A stretch of 34,010 bases of DNA from a virus (IMGVR_UViG_3300027770_000160:1-34010); one strand, 5' to 3'. Numbered from the stretch's first letter, positions 22,855 through 29,972 are shown. Notes: a model not told the origin generated them from the letters alone. Numbers and translations are program-made.

Positions 22855-23456
22855 GAGTCGTAGCCCCTTTGTGACGCGACCGCCTCGAATGTCCGCCTCG
22901 CACGGAACAGCGCGTGACGGATGCCCCGGCCGGTCTTGCCCTGGCGCTGCGCCGACTCGACGCTGTTGAGTCCTGCCAGCATCGTCCGGACACATCGTGC
23001 CTGGTACGCCGTCATCATGCCGAGCGCCTCATTGACGATTGACGCGACCTCGTTACCGACCGCGCGTGCATGCGGGTCGGTGGCCGGTGACGCCTCGAAG
23101 TGCGGGTCCGTACGGACCGCGTCGCCGGACCCGTTGACGGTTCCGTGGTCCAGCATCCCGTCCGGTGCCAGGCTGACGTGACGCCGGTACGACGCACGGT
23201 TGGCGAGGTCGAGGACGGTGTTGCGCGTGATCGTGTGCACCCACGAGCGCAGCCCGTCGTGGCGTCCATGACCGGGTCTGCGCTCCACGGTCGGTAGGTT
23301 TGCCCACACCTTCGTCCAGACCGTTTGCACGCAATCCTCGGCGGATGCGCTGTCCAAGGTGCGCCCCTTCATCAGGCGCTGCACGTGTCCGGCGACCTCA
23401 CCCTGGAGATCCTCGTAGAGCACCTCGAACGTCACCCGTACATCCGTGTTCAGCAC
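22845..23456 (-). CDS. ECF-like sigma-70 family RNA polymerase sigma factor
   Basis: About 203 aa from GTG 23456. Region 2 is recognisable: FEVLYEDLQGEVAGHVQRLM, SAEDCVQTVWTKVWANL and GLRSWVHTITRNTVLDLANRASYRRHVSL. Region 4 follows near the end: MTAYQARCVRTMLAGLNSVESAQ and GRGIRHALFRARRTFEAVA. A missing region 3 makes it ECF-like. It would direct host RNA polymerase to phage promoters, plausibly late ones, since it precedes the packaging genes. Start is chosen because GTG overlaps the end of the 58-aa membrane peptide. The 130-145 linker is long and Gly/Asp-rich. Confidence 0.85.
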   Translation of the reverse strand: MLNTDVRVTFEVLYEDLQGEVAGHVQRLMKGRTLDSASAEDCVQTVWTKVWANLPTVERRPGHGRHDGLRSWVHTITRNTVLDLANRASYRRHVSLAPDGMLDHGTVNGSGDAVRTDPHFEASPATDPHARAVGNEVASIVNEALGMMTAYQARCVRTMLAGLNSVESAQRQGKTGRGIRHALFRARRTFEAVASQRGYDSCH

Positions 23457-23626
23457 CGGCGGTACGCCCCGCAGGTGCACTCGCGTGATCCCGTCACACG
23501 CCTCTCCCGTTCCGTGATCCACAGTCCGCGTAAGCGGTCCGCATCGAACAGCGCCCACAGTGCGATAGCCAGGAGCATCCCCAGCATCGCCATTTCCAAC
23601 CCGACCGCCAGCCAGTATCCCGCCAT
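23450..23626 (-). CDS. 58-aa membrane peptide preceding the sigma factor
   Basis: Below the usual gene-size cut-off, but ATG 23626 has GGGGG at 5 bases and its TGA overlaps the sigma start by seven bases. One hydrophobic span (YWLAVGLEMAMLGMLLAIAL) is followed by a basic, cysteine-bearing tail (RERRVTGSRECTCGAY). It may simply couple translation of the sigma factor, or act on it from the membrane as anti-sigma proteins do for host ECF factors. The latter is speculation. Confidence 0.6.
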   Translation of the reverse strand: MAGYWLAVGLEMAMLGMLLAIALWALFDADRLRGLWITERERRVTGSRECTCGAYRRC

Positions 23627-23677
23627 TGTATCCCCCGTTCCACCCTCTTAAACGGACGTATTGTCAAGTGGTTGCGG

Positions 23678-23998
23678 TCAATTGGCAGTCGCGACCGGCC
23701 ACCTGACGAGTGTTCCAAGCCTTGCCCGCGCCTGATCGACATCGGCCGCCACGGCATCCTCGAACGCCCCGGTCTCAAGACACTGGGACAGTGCCCACCA
23801 TGTGTGGCTGGTACGCCGTGGTTTGCCACGTGGCGCATCATTATTGGTTTTGCGAATGATCCACCATTGCACAGGCACACCCGTCTGCGCACCGATGCCA
23901 GTGCCATGACTGGTCACAAGCACGTCCCTCGCAACGCCGGACAATGCCACGATCTCCCTGAACAGGCCTCCAGCATCGTCCATCGCGTCCATGTCCAT
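23678..23998 (-). CDS. protein of unknown function after the primase
   Basis: 106 aa from ATG 23998, with AAAGGG 7 bases upstream. Trp-rich in the middle (VQWWIIRKT then SHTWWALSQCLETGAF), preceded by GLFREIVALSGVARDVLVTS. It begins just after the 167-bp non-coding region, so may be the first gene of its own transcript. I do not recognise it. The frame's extension upstream through the A/T-rich region is not protein-like and is rejected. Confidence 0.55.
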   Translation of the reverse strand: MDMDAMDDAGGLFREIVALSGVARDVLVTSHGTGIGAQTGVPVQWWIIRKTNNDAPRGKPRRTSHTWWALSQCLETGAFEDAVAADVDQARARLGTLVRWPVATAN

Positions 23999-24165
23999 GC
24001 ACTTTCCCTTTAGTGGCAGGTTTGTTGATAGTGGCACGTTTTTACCCCGTTTTCGTAAAACCCCCTTCGTGAAGAAAAAAAAGTTGGAACTTTGCTCGTT
24101 TTCGCCCGATTTTTGCCAAAACGCGCCACCGCAACCTGTTAGCGTTCCGGCTAGTGGCGGGTTGA
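23999..24165 (-). promoter_or_regulatory. AT-rich non-coding region with TAGTGGC repeats and T8 run
   Basis: One of the few gaps over 150 bp. It holds three copies of TAGTGGC (24011-24017, 24029-24035, 24152-24158) and, on the minus strand, AAAGT-TCCA-ACTTT followed by a T-run, a weak terminator-like element for the primase operon. A fourth TAGTGGC is in the junction non-coding region (33849). A promoter was not found by eye. It may be an operator/terminator region or a replication origin. Confidence 0.45.
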
Positions 24166-26406
24166 TCATCCGTCAACATCCATGACGTCTCGCGCCAGGC
24201 GGATGCCCGTCCACACGCGTTTGCCCCCCGTCGCCTTGCCCGCGATGAAGCCGCGCTCCCGCAGGAGTATGCCTAGAGCGGTTGGCGTCAAGGGACGCTC
24301 CGATGATGCGGCCGCCCACGCTGCATATGCGCGATGCAGATCGGCGCTTGGCACTTGCAGTCCGTCACGCACCTCGCATGCGGTGTCAAGGAACTCCGCG
24401 AACCAGTCGTTATCAACGCGGTAAGAGTCGGTTGCGGCAAGCACATTACCCGGCGGGTTCAGCCCGTCACGGTGCCATCCGTGCGCGCCCTCGATCAGCC
24501 ACGCAAGGATGCCCTCGGCCTCCGCGCGCAGCGCCTCGGGAAGCGTCTTGTCCTGTTCGTCGTCCGGAATGCGCACGTCGAACGGTATCAGGATCAGCCG
24601 GTCCCACAGCGCCTCGCCACCGTCGCGGACTGTTGGCCGGTGATTGGTTGTCAACCAGATCGAGTGCGACGGCGTGAACGTGAACGGTGCCTCGTACAAC
24701 CGGCGCGCCTGGACGGTGTCATCACCCGTGACCCACTTGACCCGGCCCTCATTCAGCCGCCCGCCTTGATCGGTTTCGGCGCATAGGACGAACCGCGCTC
24801 CATGCAACGACGCGATGTCCGGCGATGCGCCGCCCGCGCCGGACGCGTGCTTCTTTGCCATCAGGATGTCCGACGGCAACACCTGTGAATAGCCTTCGCC
24901 GATGATGTCCCGTATCAATTCAAGCAGCGTGGTCTTGCCATTGCGTCCACCACCGTGCGCCACGAATAGCCGACGTTCACGCGTGCTCCCGGTGATCGAG
25001 TAGCCCAGTGCCTTCTGGATAAAGATGCGCGTCGCCCCGTCCGGCTGGACCCGCGTCAGGAACGCATAGAACTTCGTGATCGGTGGACGAACGCCAGGCA
25101 ACCACGCCAACGGCTTGCCCTTGTACGCCACGATGCGCGTGATGTAGTCCTCGCGCCGATGTGGTGCGAGCGTGCACGAACGCAGGTCCACCGTGCCTGT
25201 AGCCACGTTGAGCGCCCACCAGTCCCTGTCGAGCGCATCCGGCAGGATGCCAACATCCGGCAGGTTCTGCGCCAATGCCAGGCATGCCTCCAACCGTTGG
25301 CGACTTTCTGATCGTTCGGCGTGCTTGACAAGCGCTGTCCGCCGTGCGGATGGCATCTCCGGTGATCGTTCGGCGGATGCCACGTTCGTGAGTTCGCGGA
25401 TCGTCTCCGCGGCCAGCCGCATCACCCCGCCCGTCGCATCCCGCTGCCATCGCATGCCGTCCCAAAGCAGCCATGACTTCCACGCGTGCACGTAGCGAAG
25501 GTTCAGCCCGTGACGTGCGATCAACCGCTCGGCGTTGCCAAGATCGGTCAGTGGCTGGTGGTCAATCGCAGTTGCATCGGGCACATCATCAACCACCGCA
25601 ATGGCCTCGCTTGCCGACGCATCCGTCACGAGCGACTCAAGGTCCGGCAGGGTCGCACCGCCCGCGAGGTAATCCGAGACGTCCGCGCCCTTGCCAGTGA
25701 CCGGCAACGTCACCACGACGACGGATGACGCGATCCCCGCCAGCGCCTTTGCAATCGTGCGCGCCCCGGCCCGTCCAGCATCGTCGTTGTCCGGCACGAT
25801 GCGGACCTCGCGACCCCGCAGCCAGTCGCCGTAATGCGTTTTCCACTTCCCGGCACCCATCGGCACCGTCGTCACGGTCGCGCCCGTGCCTGCCAGCGCG
25901 TCCGCGTCCTTCTCGCCCTCGACGATCCACACCGGACCGTCCGACGCCAGGAGTTCCGGCAATCGGTACAGGACCGTCCACACCTTGGCTAGCGACCATT
26001 CGTAATCCCCGCTCGACAACACCGCCCGTTGCCGGAAGTCCTTCGGCTCGTACCGCAGCGTTTCGTGCACCACGGTTCCGTCCGCATCGCGGTACTGGTA
26101 CGTTGCCACCGCCTTGCGGTTCGGCACCGCCTTGACCGCCGGTCGAGTTGGTTGGACCAGTTCCATTGTCGCCATGTCCTCCGGCCACAGGCCACGCGCG
26201 ATCAGCGCGCGCTTGACATCATCCTGCGGGCATTTGGCATGGCACTTCCACAGCACCCGTGTCCCATCGCTGCTCTCGGCAATCGACAGCGACGCGTGAC
26301 GATCCTCATGCGCCGGACATTTCGCCATCCAGCCCTTCGCATTCCGTCGACCGCCGAGGCTGCGTGCCAGTTCCTCGGCGGTTGGATACCGCGTCATCGT
26401 CGTCAT
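24166..26406 (-). CDS. fused primase and SF3 helicase
   Basis: 746 aa, replication protein. Residues 30-59 form a zinc site (CPAHEDRHASLSI ... CHAKC; Cys30, His33, Cys55, Cys59). A Toprim domain follows with VEGEKDADAL at 162-171 and PDNDDAG at 205-211. From about 290 comes a D5-type region and the SF3 helicase, with Walker A GGGRNGKTT at 485-493, Walker B-like ARFVLCAETD and SIWLTTNHRPTV. It should make primers and unwind phage DNA. The ATG overlaps the previous stop as ATGA. No DNA polymerase gene is seen, so host polymerase is probably recruited. Confidence 0.92.
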   Translation of the reverse strand: MTTMTRYPTAEELARSLGGRRNAKGWMAKCPAHEDRHASLSIAESSDGTRVLWKCHAKCPQDDVKRALIARGLWPEDMATMELVQPTRPAVKAVPNRKAVATYQYRDADGTVVHETLRYEPKDFRQRAVLSSGDYEWSLAKVWTVLYRLPELLASDGPVWIVEGEKDADALAGTGATVTTVPMGAGKWKTHYGDWLRGREVRIVPDNDDAGRAGARTIAKALAGIASSVVVVTLPVTGKGADVSDYLAGGATLPDLESLVTDASASEAIAVVDDVPDATAIDHQPLTDLGNAERLIARHGLNLRYVHAWKSWLLWDGMRWQRDATGGVMRLAAETIRELTNVASAERSPEMPSARRTALVKHAERSESRQRLEACLALAQNLPDVGILPDALDRDWWALNVATGTVDLRSCTLAPHRREDYITRIVAYKGKPLAWLPGVRPPITKFYAFLTRVQPDGATRIFIQKALGYSITGSTRERRLFVAHGGGRNGKTTLLELIRDIIGEGYSQVLPSDILMAKKHASGAGGASPDIASLHGARFVLCAETDQGGRLNEGRVKWVTGDDTVQARRLYEAPFTFTPSHSIWLTTNHRPTVRDGGEALWDRLILIPFDVRIPDDEQDKTLPEALRAEAEGILAWLIEGAHGWHRDGLNPPGNVLAATDSYRVDNDWFAEFLDTACEVRDGLQVPSADLHRAYAAWAAASSERPLTPTALGILLRERGFIAGKATGGKRVWTGIRLARDVMDVDG

Positions 26407-26660
26407 GCCTCACCATCCACGGCGTTCTCCATTGCCTCGATCTCCGCCCAGGCATCCCATGCGATGGTGGCTGGAACGATGAACGCCGATGCGTCCAAGT
26501 CACGCTTGGGCTTCCATGAGCACTCACGGCAAAACCACGCGCCCGCATGTTCATCCTCAGCAAACGCGATGAACCGGGCATCAGGGCACCATTTAGTGCC
26601 GTTGCGCGCGCACTTCGGCCATGCGCACGGCACATTCTCAATCATCCGGACGCTCGGCAT
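26403..26660 (-). CDS. small cysteine-rich protein before the primase
   Basis: 85 aa from ATG 26660; the longer frame runs through a hairpin and is rejected. Cysteines are arranged CAWPKC, KWCPDA and WFCREC, giving a probable zinc-binding N-terminal half, then a helical acidic tail (AWDAWAEIEAMENAVDG). It is coupled to the primase by ATGA. Its position suggests a replication accessory factor, but no family is recognised. Confidence 0.6.
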   Translation of the reverse strand: MPSVRMIENVPCAWPKCARNGTKWCPDARFIAFAEDEHAGAWFCRECSWKPKRDLDASAFIVPATIAWDAWAEIEAMENAVDGEA

Positions 26661-26715
26661 GTTGTCCCGTCCCTTTCGGTTCCAGCCACGATGCATGAAA
26701 CCGCGCCATAGACAA

Positions 26716-26747
26716 TACGGCGGGTTGGCATGCACCAACCCGCCGTA
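26716..26747 (-). terminator. 13-bp perfect hairpin between two early genes
   Basis: TACGGCGGGTTGG at 26716-26728 pairs perfectly with 26735-26747 around a CATGCA loop. It lies in the 110-bp gap between the 270-aa gene and the 85-aa gene. On the minus strand it is followed by TTGTC rather than a U-tract. It probably slows or partially stops transcription, or fixes a 3' end. Confidence 0.65.
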
Positions 26748-26770
26748 CCGCGTGTATCGCTGACCGTTGA

Positions 26771-27583
26771 TCAGAACGGACTGTCGTCCAGATCCAGTTC
26801 CACAACCTCGCGTTCCCACTGGCCCGCCGCCGGACCGGCGACCACCTTGACTGGCAGGCGACCCTTGCCACGCGCATGCGGGTTGAACGGCTCGGGTGCG
26901 GTGCCAGGCAACGGCGTGGCGGTCCGTTGCACGGGTTCCTCCTCCACCTCAACCGGCAACAGCGTCGCATCATCAACCGGCGTCCAGCCATCCTCGGACA
27001 AGCGCGTGAACACGCCGGTGCCGAGGATGTCCCGGTCCGGCAACAGCCTCGCGATAATCCCCGCCTCAAGCGGCTCCTTGCGCGTGTCGATCCACCACTT
27101 GGCATAGCCGGAGTGGTCGTAGTCCTCGTCCGAGAACTCGACCCCCATCATCAGGTCGCTGAACGCAGACCGCACGTCCTGAATTGCTACCTCGTATTCC
27201 GCCTGCGTCAACCGTCCCGCCTTGACGGCACCGGCACCGACTGCCGTGACGCTCTCCAGCCACGTCCGCATCTCGGATGCGCGGGACTGCCGGACGCTTT
27301 GCGCCCACGGCACCTGCTTGGGTCCACCATCGAGCGCGACGCGCTTTCCGGCATCGACCGACGCCTGATCCGACTCCACCATCTTTGCCGTGTAGCAGTC
27401 CCGGCAGTCCCGGTCGCGCTGCGCCTGCACCCACCGGCTGTTGTCCGGATTGGAACCGGCGAACACCTGGATGATGCCGGTGTGTCCGCACAGGTGCGTG
27501 ATCTCGTAGTCTTGCTTCTCACCGCCACCAGCCACCCGTTGGAACTTGGGTAGCGCGCTGCGTTGTGGTCGTGGCATTGCCAT
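26771..27583 (-). CDS. zinc-binding conserved phage protein, long paralogue
   Basis: 270 aa. AAGGAG lies 6 bases before ATG 27583; ATG 27586, also possible, is only 3 bases away. The N-terminal part has THLCGHTG and, 35 residues on, RDCRDCYTAK, together a four-Cys/His metal site. Then come KQVPWAQSVRQSRASEMRTW and later YAKWWIDTRKEPLEAGIIARLL. The same order (CGHT, CxxC, KQVsWA..IR, WWID.R) is in the 126-aa protein at 29489-29869, so the two are paralogues. The C-terminal 75 residues are extra, Glu/Pro-rich and end ELDLDDSPF, an acidic end as in ssDNA-binding proteins. Function unknown. Confidence 0.7.
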   Translation of the reverse strand: MAMPRPQRSALPKFQRVAGGGEKQDYEITHLCGHTGIIQVFAGSNPDNSRWVQAQRDRDCRDCYTAKMVESDQASVDAGKRVALDGGPKQVPWAQSVRQSRASEMRTWLESVTAVGAGAVKAGRLTQAEYEVAIQDVRSAFSDLMMGVEFSDEDYDHSGYAKWWIDTRKEPLEAGIIARLLPDRDILGTGVFTRLSEDGWTPVDDATLLPVEVEEEPVQRTATPLPGTAPEPFNPHARGKGRLPVKVVAGPAAGQWEREVVELDLDDSPF

Positions 27584-27593
27584 CATGGTCTCC

Positions 27594-28013
27594 TTAGAAC
27601 TCGCCATCATTCGCGACCGTCGTCGCGCCATTCATCCCGGACGTCACCGCCCGTGGTTGCACCGGACGCACCGTCGTGCGTGCCTCGCTGTACGTCACCT
27701 CCTCGTATCCCGCCAGCCCGTCACCGGACCCGTAATACCCGGCCATCGCAAGCGCCCTGCCGTACGCCGACGTTTCCGCGGTCTCGACCGGCGAGGACGC
27801 CTGCGCGCCACCACCGGAACCGCGGGTCACCTCGGACGATCCTTCGAAGATGCGCCCGTCGGTAAATTGCACCGTCACCACGACGATCTGGAACTCACCG
27901 ATCGTCACGAACCGCGTCACCGTCGACGCGATCCCCATCGGCCGGATGTGTTCCCCGTGCGCCTGCTGCGCCCGGTGCGCCACCGTCGCGTAGGGTCGGC
28001 CCCGTATCTGCAT
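27594..28013 (-). CDS. conserved phage protein, possible recombination / ssDNA-related
   Basis: 139 aa. It starts MQIRGRPYATVAHRAQQAH and continues FQIVVVTVQFTDGRIFEGSSEV, then the motif VETAETSAYGRALAMAGYYG. I know this pattern (IxGxxYxTVAxR ... AETSAxGRALA) from a widespread phage family. Its ETSA.GRAL element is like one in single-strand-annealing proteins such as Sak and Erf. It lies between DNA-binding and replication genes. The first 119 bp overlap the XRE gene in another frame. Ends NDGEF. The role is suggested, not shown. Confidence 0.65.
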   Translation of the reverse strand: MQIRGRPYATVAHRAQQAHGEHIRPMGIASTVTRFVTIGEFQIVVVTVQFTDGRIFEGSSEVTRGSGGGAQASSPVETAETSAYGRALAMAGYYGSGDGLAGYEEVTYSEARTTVRPVQPRAVTSGMNGATTVANDGEF

Positions 28014-28323
28014 TATTCCGCCCACGTCCCTTTGCCTTCCGTTCCGTGCGCCTGATCAACAGCGCCGGGACCACCCCGAGCGCCTGTGCGATCCGTTCGA
28101 CCGACTCCTTCCGCATCCGTGCCTCGCGCTTGCCGTCGGCGACGTCACGACCACGCTCGGCGCGCACGATGGTGGCATACGACGTGTTCGACAACCGCGC
28201 TAGCGTCTCCATCGACATGCCAGCGAGCAGGCGGACTTGCCTCATCGTCTCGCCGGAGATCCTGACATCATCGCCGTACCCGCGCCACACGACCGTGACG
28301 CTGGCATTCGCAAAGTCCGGCAT
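27895..28323 (-). CDS. XRE-type helix-turn-helix regulator
   Basis: 142 aa from ATG 28323, with GGAGGG 7 bases upstream. The DNA-binding domain is at residues 25-90: TMRQVRLLAGMSMETLARLS, NTSYATIVRAERGR and SVERIAQALGVVPALLI, a normal XRE order. The last 40 residues are low-complexity Gly/Asp/Arg and overlap the next gene in a different frame, so the true need for this tail is doubtful. It could be a Cro/repressor-like protein acting at the palindromic operators in the two early promoters, which is inference. One-base TGATG junction with the preceding gene. Confidence 0.75.
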   Translation of the reverse strand: MPDFANASVTVVWRGYGDDVRISGETMRQVRLLAGMSMETLARLSNTSYATIVRAERGRDVADGKREARMRKESVERIAQALGVVPALLIRRTERKAKGRGRNNADTGPTLRDGGAPGAAGARGTHPADGDRVDGDAVRDDR

Positions 28324-28697
28324 CACCCGTCCCTCCGCGTGATCGCCACCAGCAACTCCTGCCACGCGCGGTCAAGAAACTCGACTTGTCGCTTGTCATC
28401 CAGCCCGTACACCGCCCACGTCAGGTAGTACCCGTCGGCCTGACGTCCGAGCATCGTGCGCCGGACCGCCTCCGGAATGTAGCGGACCTCCACCCGTTCA
28501 AGCGCCTCGTCCGTGTCCCGTGGGACCCCATTGTCATCACCGTCGATTAGGTATTCCCACGCCAAACGAGCGACCAAGTGACCGTGCGCCCACGCTTCGA
28601 CATCAAGCGGTGATCGGAACCGCAGGCGCCCGTCCGTCGTCACCGCGCCGGTGACGGATACCTCGGTGATCACATCATCCATCAGGTCTCCATTCAT
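28323..28697 (-). CDS. hypothetical early protein
   Basis: 124 aa; ATG 28697 overlaps the upstream stop as ATGA. A second ATG at 28682, with GGAG five bases upstream, is also possible. Acidic, mixed alpha/beta: VSVTGAVTTDGRLRFRSPLDVEAWAHG then helices with AWEYLIDGDD and a Tyr/Leu-rich segment (QADGYYLTWAVYGLDDKR). It is not recognised. It is co-transcribed with the XRE gene and the 151-aa gene. Confidence 0.55.
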   Translation of the reverse strand: MNGDLMDDVITEVSVTGAVTTDGRLRFRSPLDVEAWAHGHLVARLAWEYLIDGDDNGVPRDTDEALERVEVRYIPEAVRRTMLGRQADGYYLTWAVYGLDDKRQVEFLDRAWQELLVAITRRDG

Positions 28698-29149
28698 GCC
28701 ATCACCCCGAACCCGGAGCGCATTACGGCGCTGGCCTCATCCTCGTCGCATTCGATCACGCTGTCGCCGGAGGCATCGTCCACAAGGATCGTGAACACGT
28801 CCGGCCTGCGCTCGGGTCGCACGACAACCACCGCAACCGACGCCTGGAGGATGCCACCGCGAACGGGACGGCGATACCGCCCGTACGGTCCGATCATGTC
28901 CCACACGTCCGACCACACCGCCGAGCGCACCGTCAGGACGTTCGGCACATCGACGACCCCGTGCGTGACCACGGATAGGTCCGCCAAGTGCCCGTGATCC
29001 CGCGTCACCGTGATGTCCGCATCGGGATAGCGCGCGGACAACTCCATGTGCACCTGCATTTCGAACGCGTCGCACGATGCGTTGACATCATCGCCGACCT
29101 CGGGACCGACGCCGATGAGCGCCGGTGTGTACGTTACCTCGATCTCCAC
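28694..29149 (-). CDS. hypothetical early protein
   Basis: 151 aa from GTG 29149, with GGGG 5 bases upstream. Starts with beta strands (IEVTYTPALIGVGPEVGD), then an alternating strand/loop pattern; the second half is hydrophobic and basic (GGILQASVAVVVVRPERRPDVF) with an acidic end (VIECDEDEASAV). Family not recognised. It follows a hairpin and so may begin a processed message. Confidence 0.55.
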   Translation of the reverse strand: MEIEVTYTPALIGVGPEVGDDVNASCDAFEMQVHMELSARYPDADITVTRDHGHLADLSVVTHGVVDVPNVLTVRSAVWSDVWDMIGPYGRYRRPVRGGILQASVAVVVVRPERRPDVFTILVDDASGDSVIECDEDEASAVMRSGFGVMA

Positions 29150-29193
29150 CTGTTCCCCTTTCGCGGTCTCGTCAGGAGCGGCCCTACCGCCCG

Positions 29194-29219
29194 ACCACCG
29201 GACCCGCAGGCCCGGTGGT
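29194..29219 (-). terminator. intergenic hairpin after the 66-aa gene
   Basis: ACCACCGG at 29194-29201 pairs with CCGGTGGT at 29212-29219; the 10-base loop can pair further. It lies in the 87-bp gap downstream of the 66-aa gene. No U-tract follows. Confidence 0.5.
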
Positions 29220-29236
29220 TTCGACCTGTCAGCGTG

Positions 29237-29437
29237 TCAGCGCCAATCCTCGACGCCCATGTATTCGATCACGCGCGTCTGACCCTCGTGAATGAGTGCC
29301 TCCATGTTGGCATCCTCGTATCGCGCGGTTTCGCTTACTAACTCCTCGATAACCGCCTCGACCTTATCGGCATCGCCCTCGATACCGTCACGCAAGATCG
29401 CCTCGAAATCGCGTCGTGTGGTTGCTGTCCGTGTCAT
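29237..29437 (-). CDS. small acidic helical protein
   Basis: 66 aa; AAGGGA lies 8 bases before the ATG. Almost entirely helical and acidic: RRDFEAILRDGIEGDADKVEAVIEELVSETARYEDANMEALIHEG. It lies directly after the GAAA-loop hairpin that ends the preceding cassette. Its size and charge recall small early phage proteins that bind host enzymes, but no family was recognised. Confidence 0.55.
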   Translation of the reverse strand: MTRTATTRRDFEAILRDGIEGDADKVEAVIEELVSETARYEDANMEALIHEGQTRVIEYMGVEDWR

Positions 29438-29462
29438 CGTTTCGTTCCCTTCGCTGGCTGGT

Positions 29463-29480
29463 GGCCGGGTTTCCCCGGCC
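29463..29480 (-). terminator. GAAA-loop hairpin, cassette copy 2
   Basis: GGCCGGG at 29463-29469 pairs with CCCGGCC at 29474-29480, giving a 7-bp G/C stem and, on minus-strand RNA, a GAAA tetraloop. The same hairpin is at 33403-33420. It lies 9 bp after the stop of the 126-aa gene and just before the ribosome site of the 66-aa gene. Confidence 0.7.
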
Positions 29481-29488
29481 CGTGTCCG

Positions 29489-29869
29489 TTACGCTGCTGC
29501 GAACACCGGCGCCAGCATCTGCCCGGCCGGTACGGTGCGGTTGTCGATCCACCACGACGCGTCCGTGCGCGCCTCAAGGAGCATGGCAATCGCACGCCGA
29601 AACCGCACGACCTGGCTGGCGTCCGAAGCACCAGCGCGCTGTGTGACCACCTCGTCCCACTTGCTGACGTACTCGGCGCGGATCTTGCGCGCCCATGAGA
29701 CCTGCTTGTCTGACCCCTTGAGCACCGGCATCTCGACTGCGTCGGCGGTAACCGTGTTCGCCTGCTGCGCGATCCAGCACTGCTTGCAAACGCGGGCACC
29801 CTCGCGCTTGTAGTCGTAATTTCCGCCGTAGACCTGCTCGGTGTGCCCGCATGCCCGTCGCATCTGCAT
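29489..29869 (-). CDS. zinc-binding conserved phage protein, short paralogue
   Basis: 126 aa from ATG 29869, with AAGGGA upstream. The first part (RRACGHTEQVYGG then ARVCKQCWIAQQ) is a metal site of the CGHT...CxxC type. Then come GSDKQVSWARKIRAEYVSKWDEVV and ASWWIDNRTVPAGQMLAPVF. It matches the 270-aa protein at 26771-27583 in all these blocks, without its acidic C-terminal extension. It is the first gene after promoter P2, so should be strongly expressed. Family seen in phages and mobile elements; function not known to me. Confidence 0.7.
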   Translation of the reverse strand: MQMRRACGHTEQVYGGNYDYKREGARVCKQCWIAQQANTVTADAVEMPVLKGSDKQVSWARKIRAEYVSKWDEVVTQRAGASDASQVVRFRRAIAMLLEARTDASWWIDNRTVPAGQMLAPVFAAA

Positions 29870-29914
29870 CGTCCCGTTCCCTTCGCCGTGTCCGCGTCTC
29901 CCGCCGACACACTT

Positions 29915-29943
29915 ATTGTGCCACATGGCTATAGCCATGTCAA
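29915..29943 (-). promoter_or_regulatory. promoter P2 with perfect palindromic operator
   Basis: On the minus strand: -35 TTGACA (29943-29938), a 17-base spacer and -10 CACAAT (29920-29915). The spacer contains the perfect 18-bp palindrome ACATGGCTATAGCCATGT (29923-29940). A 45-base leader with AAGGGA precedes the 126-aa gene. The palindrome in the spacer is where a repressor would block polymerase. Confidence 0.8.
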
Positions 29944-29972
29944 GCGTTTGGCGAACCAATCTGGAAACTTGG

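Noticed and set aside
23662-23667. TTGACA upstream of the 58-aa peptide and sigma gene
   Set aside because: No acceptable -10 at 16-18 bases; the TACAAT found is 31 bases away and overlaps the start codon.
23999-24169. N-terminal extension of the 106-aa gene through the AT-rich gap
   Set aside because: The translation has FFFF and other odd runs, and a good ribosome site supports ATG 23998.
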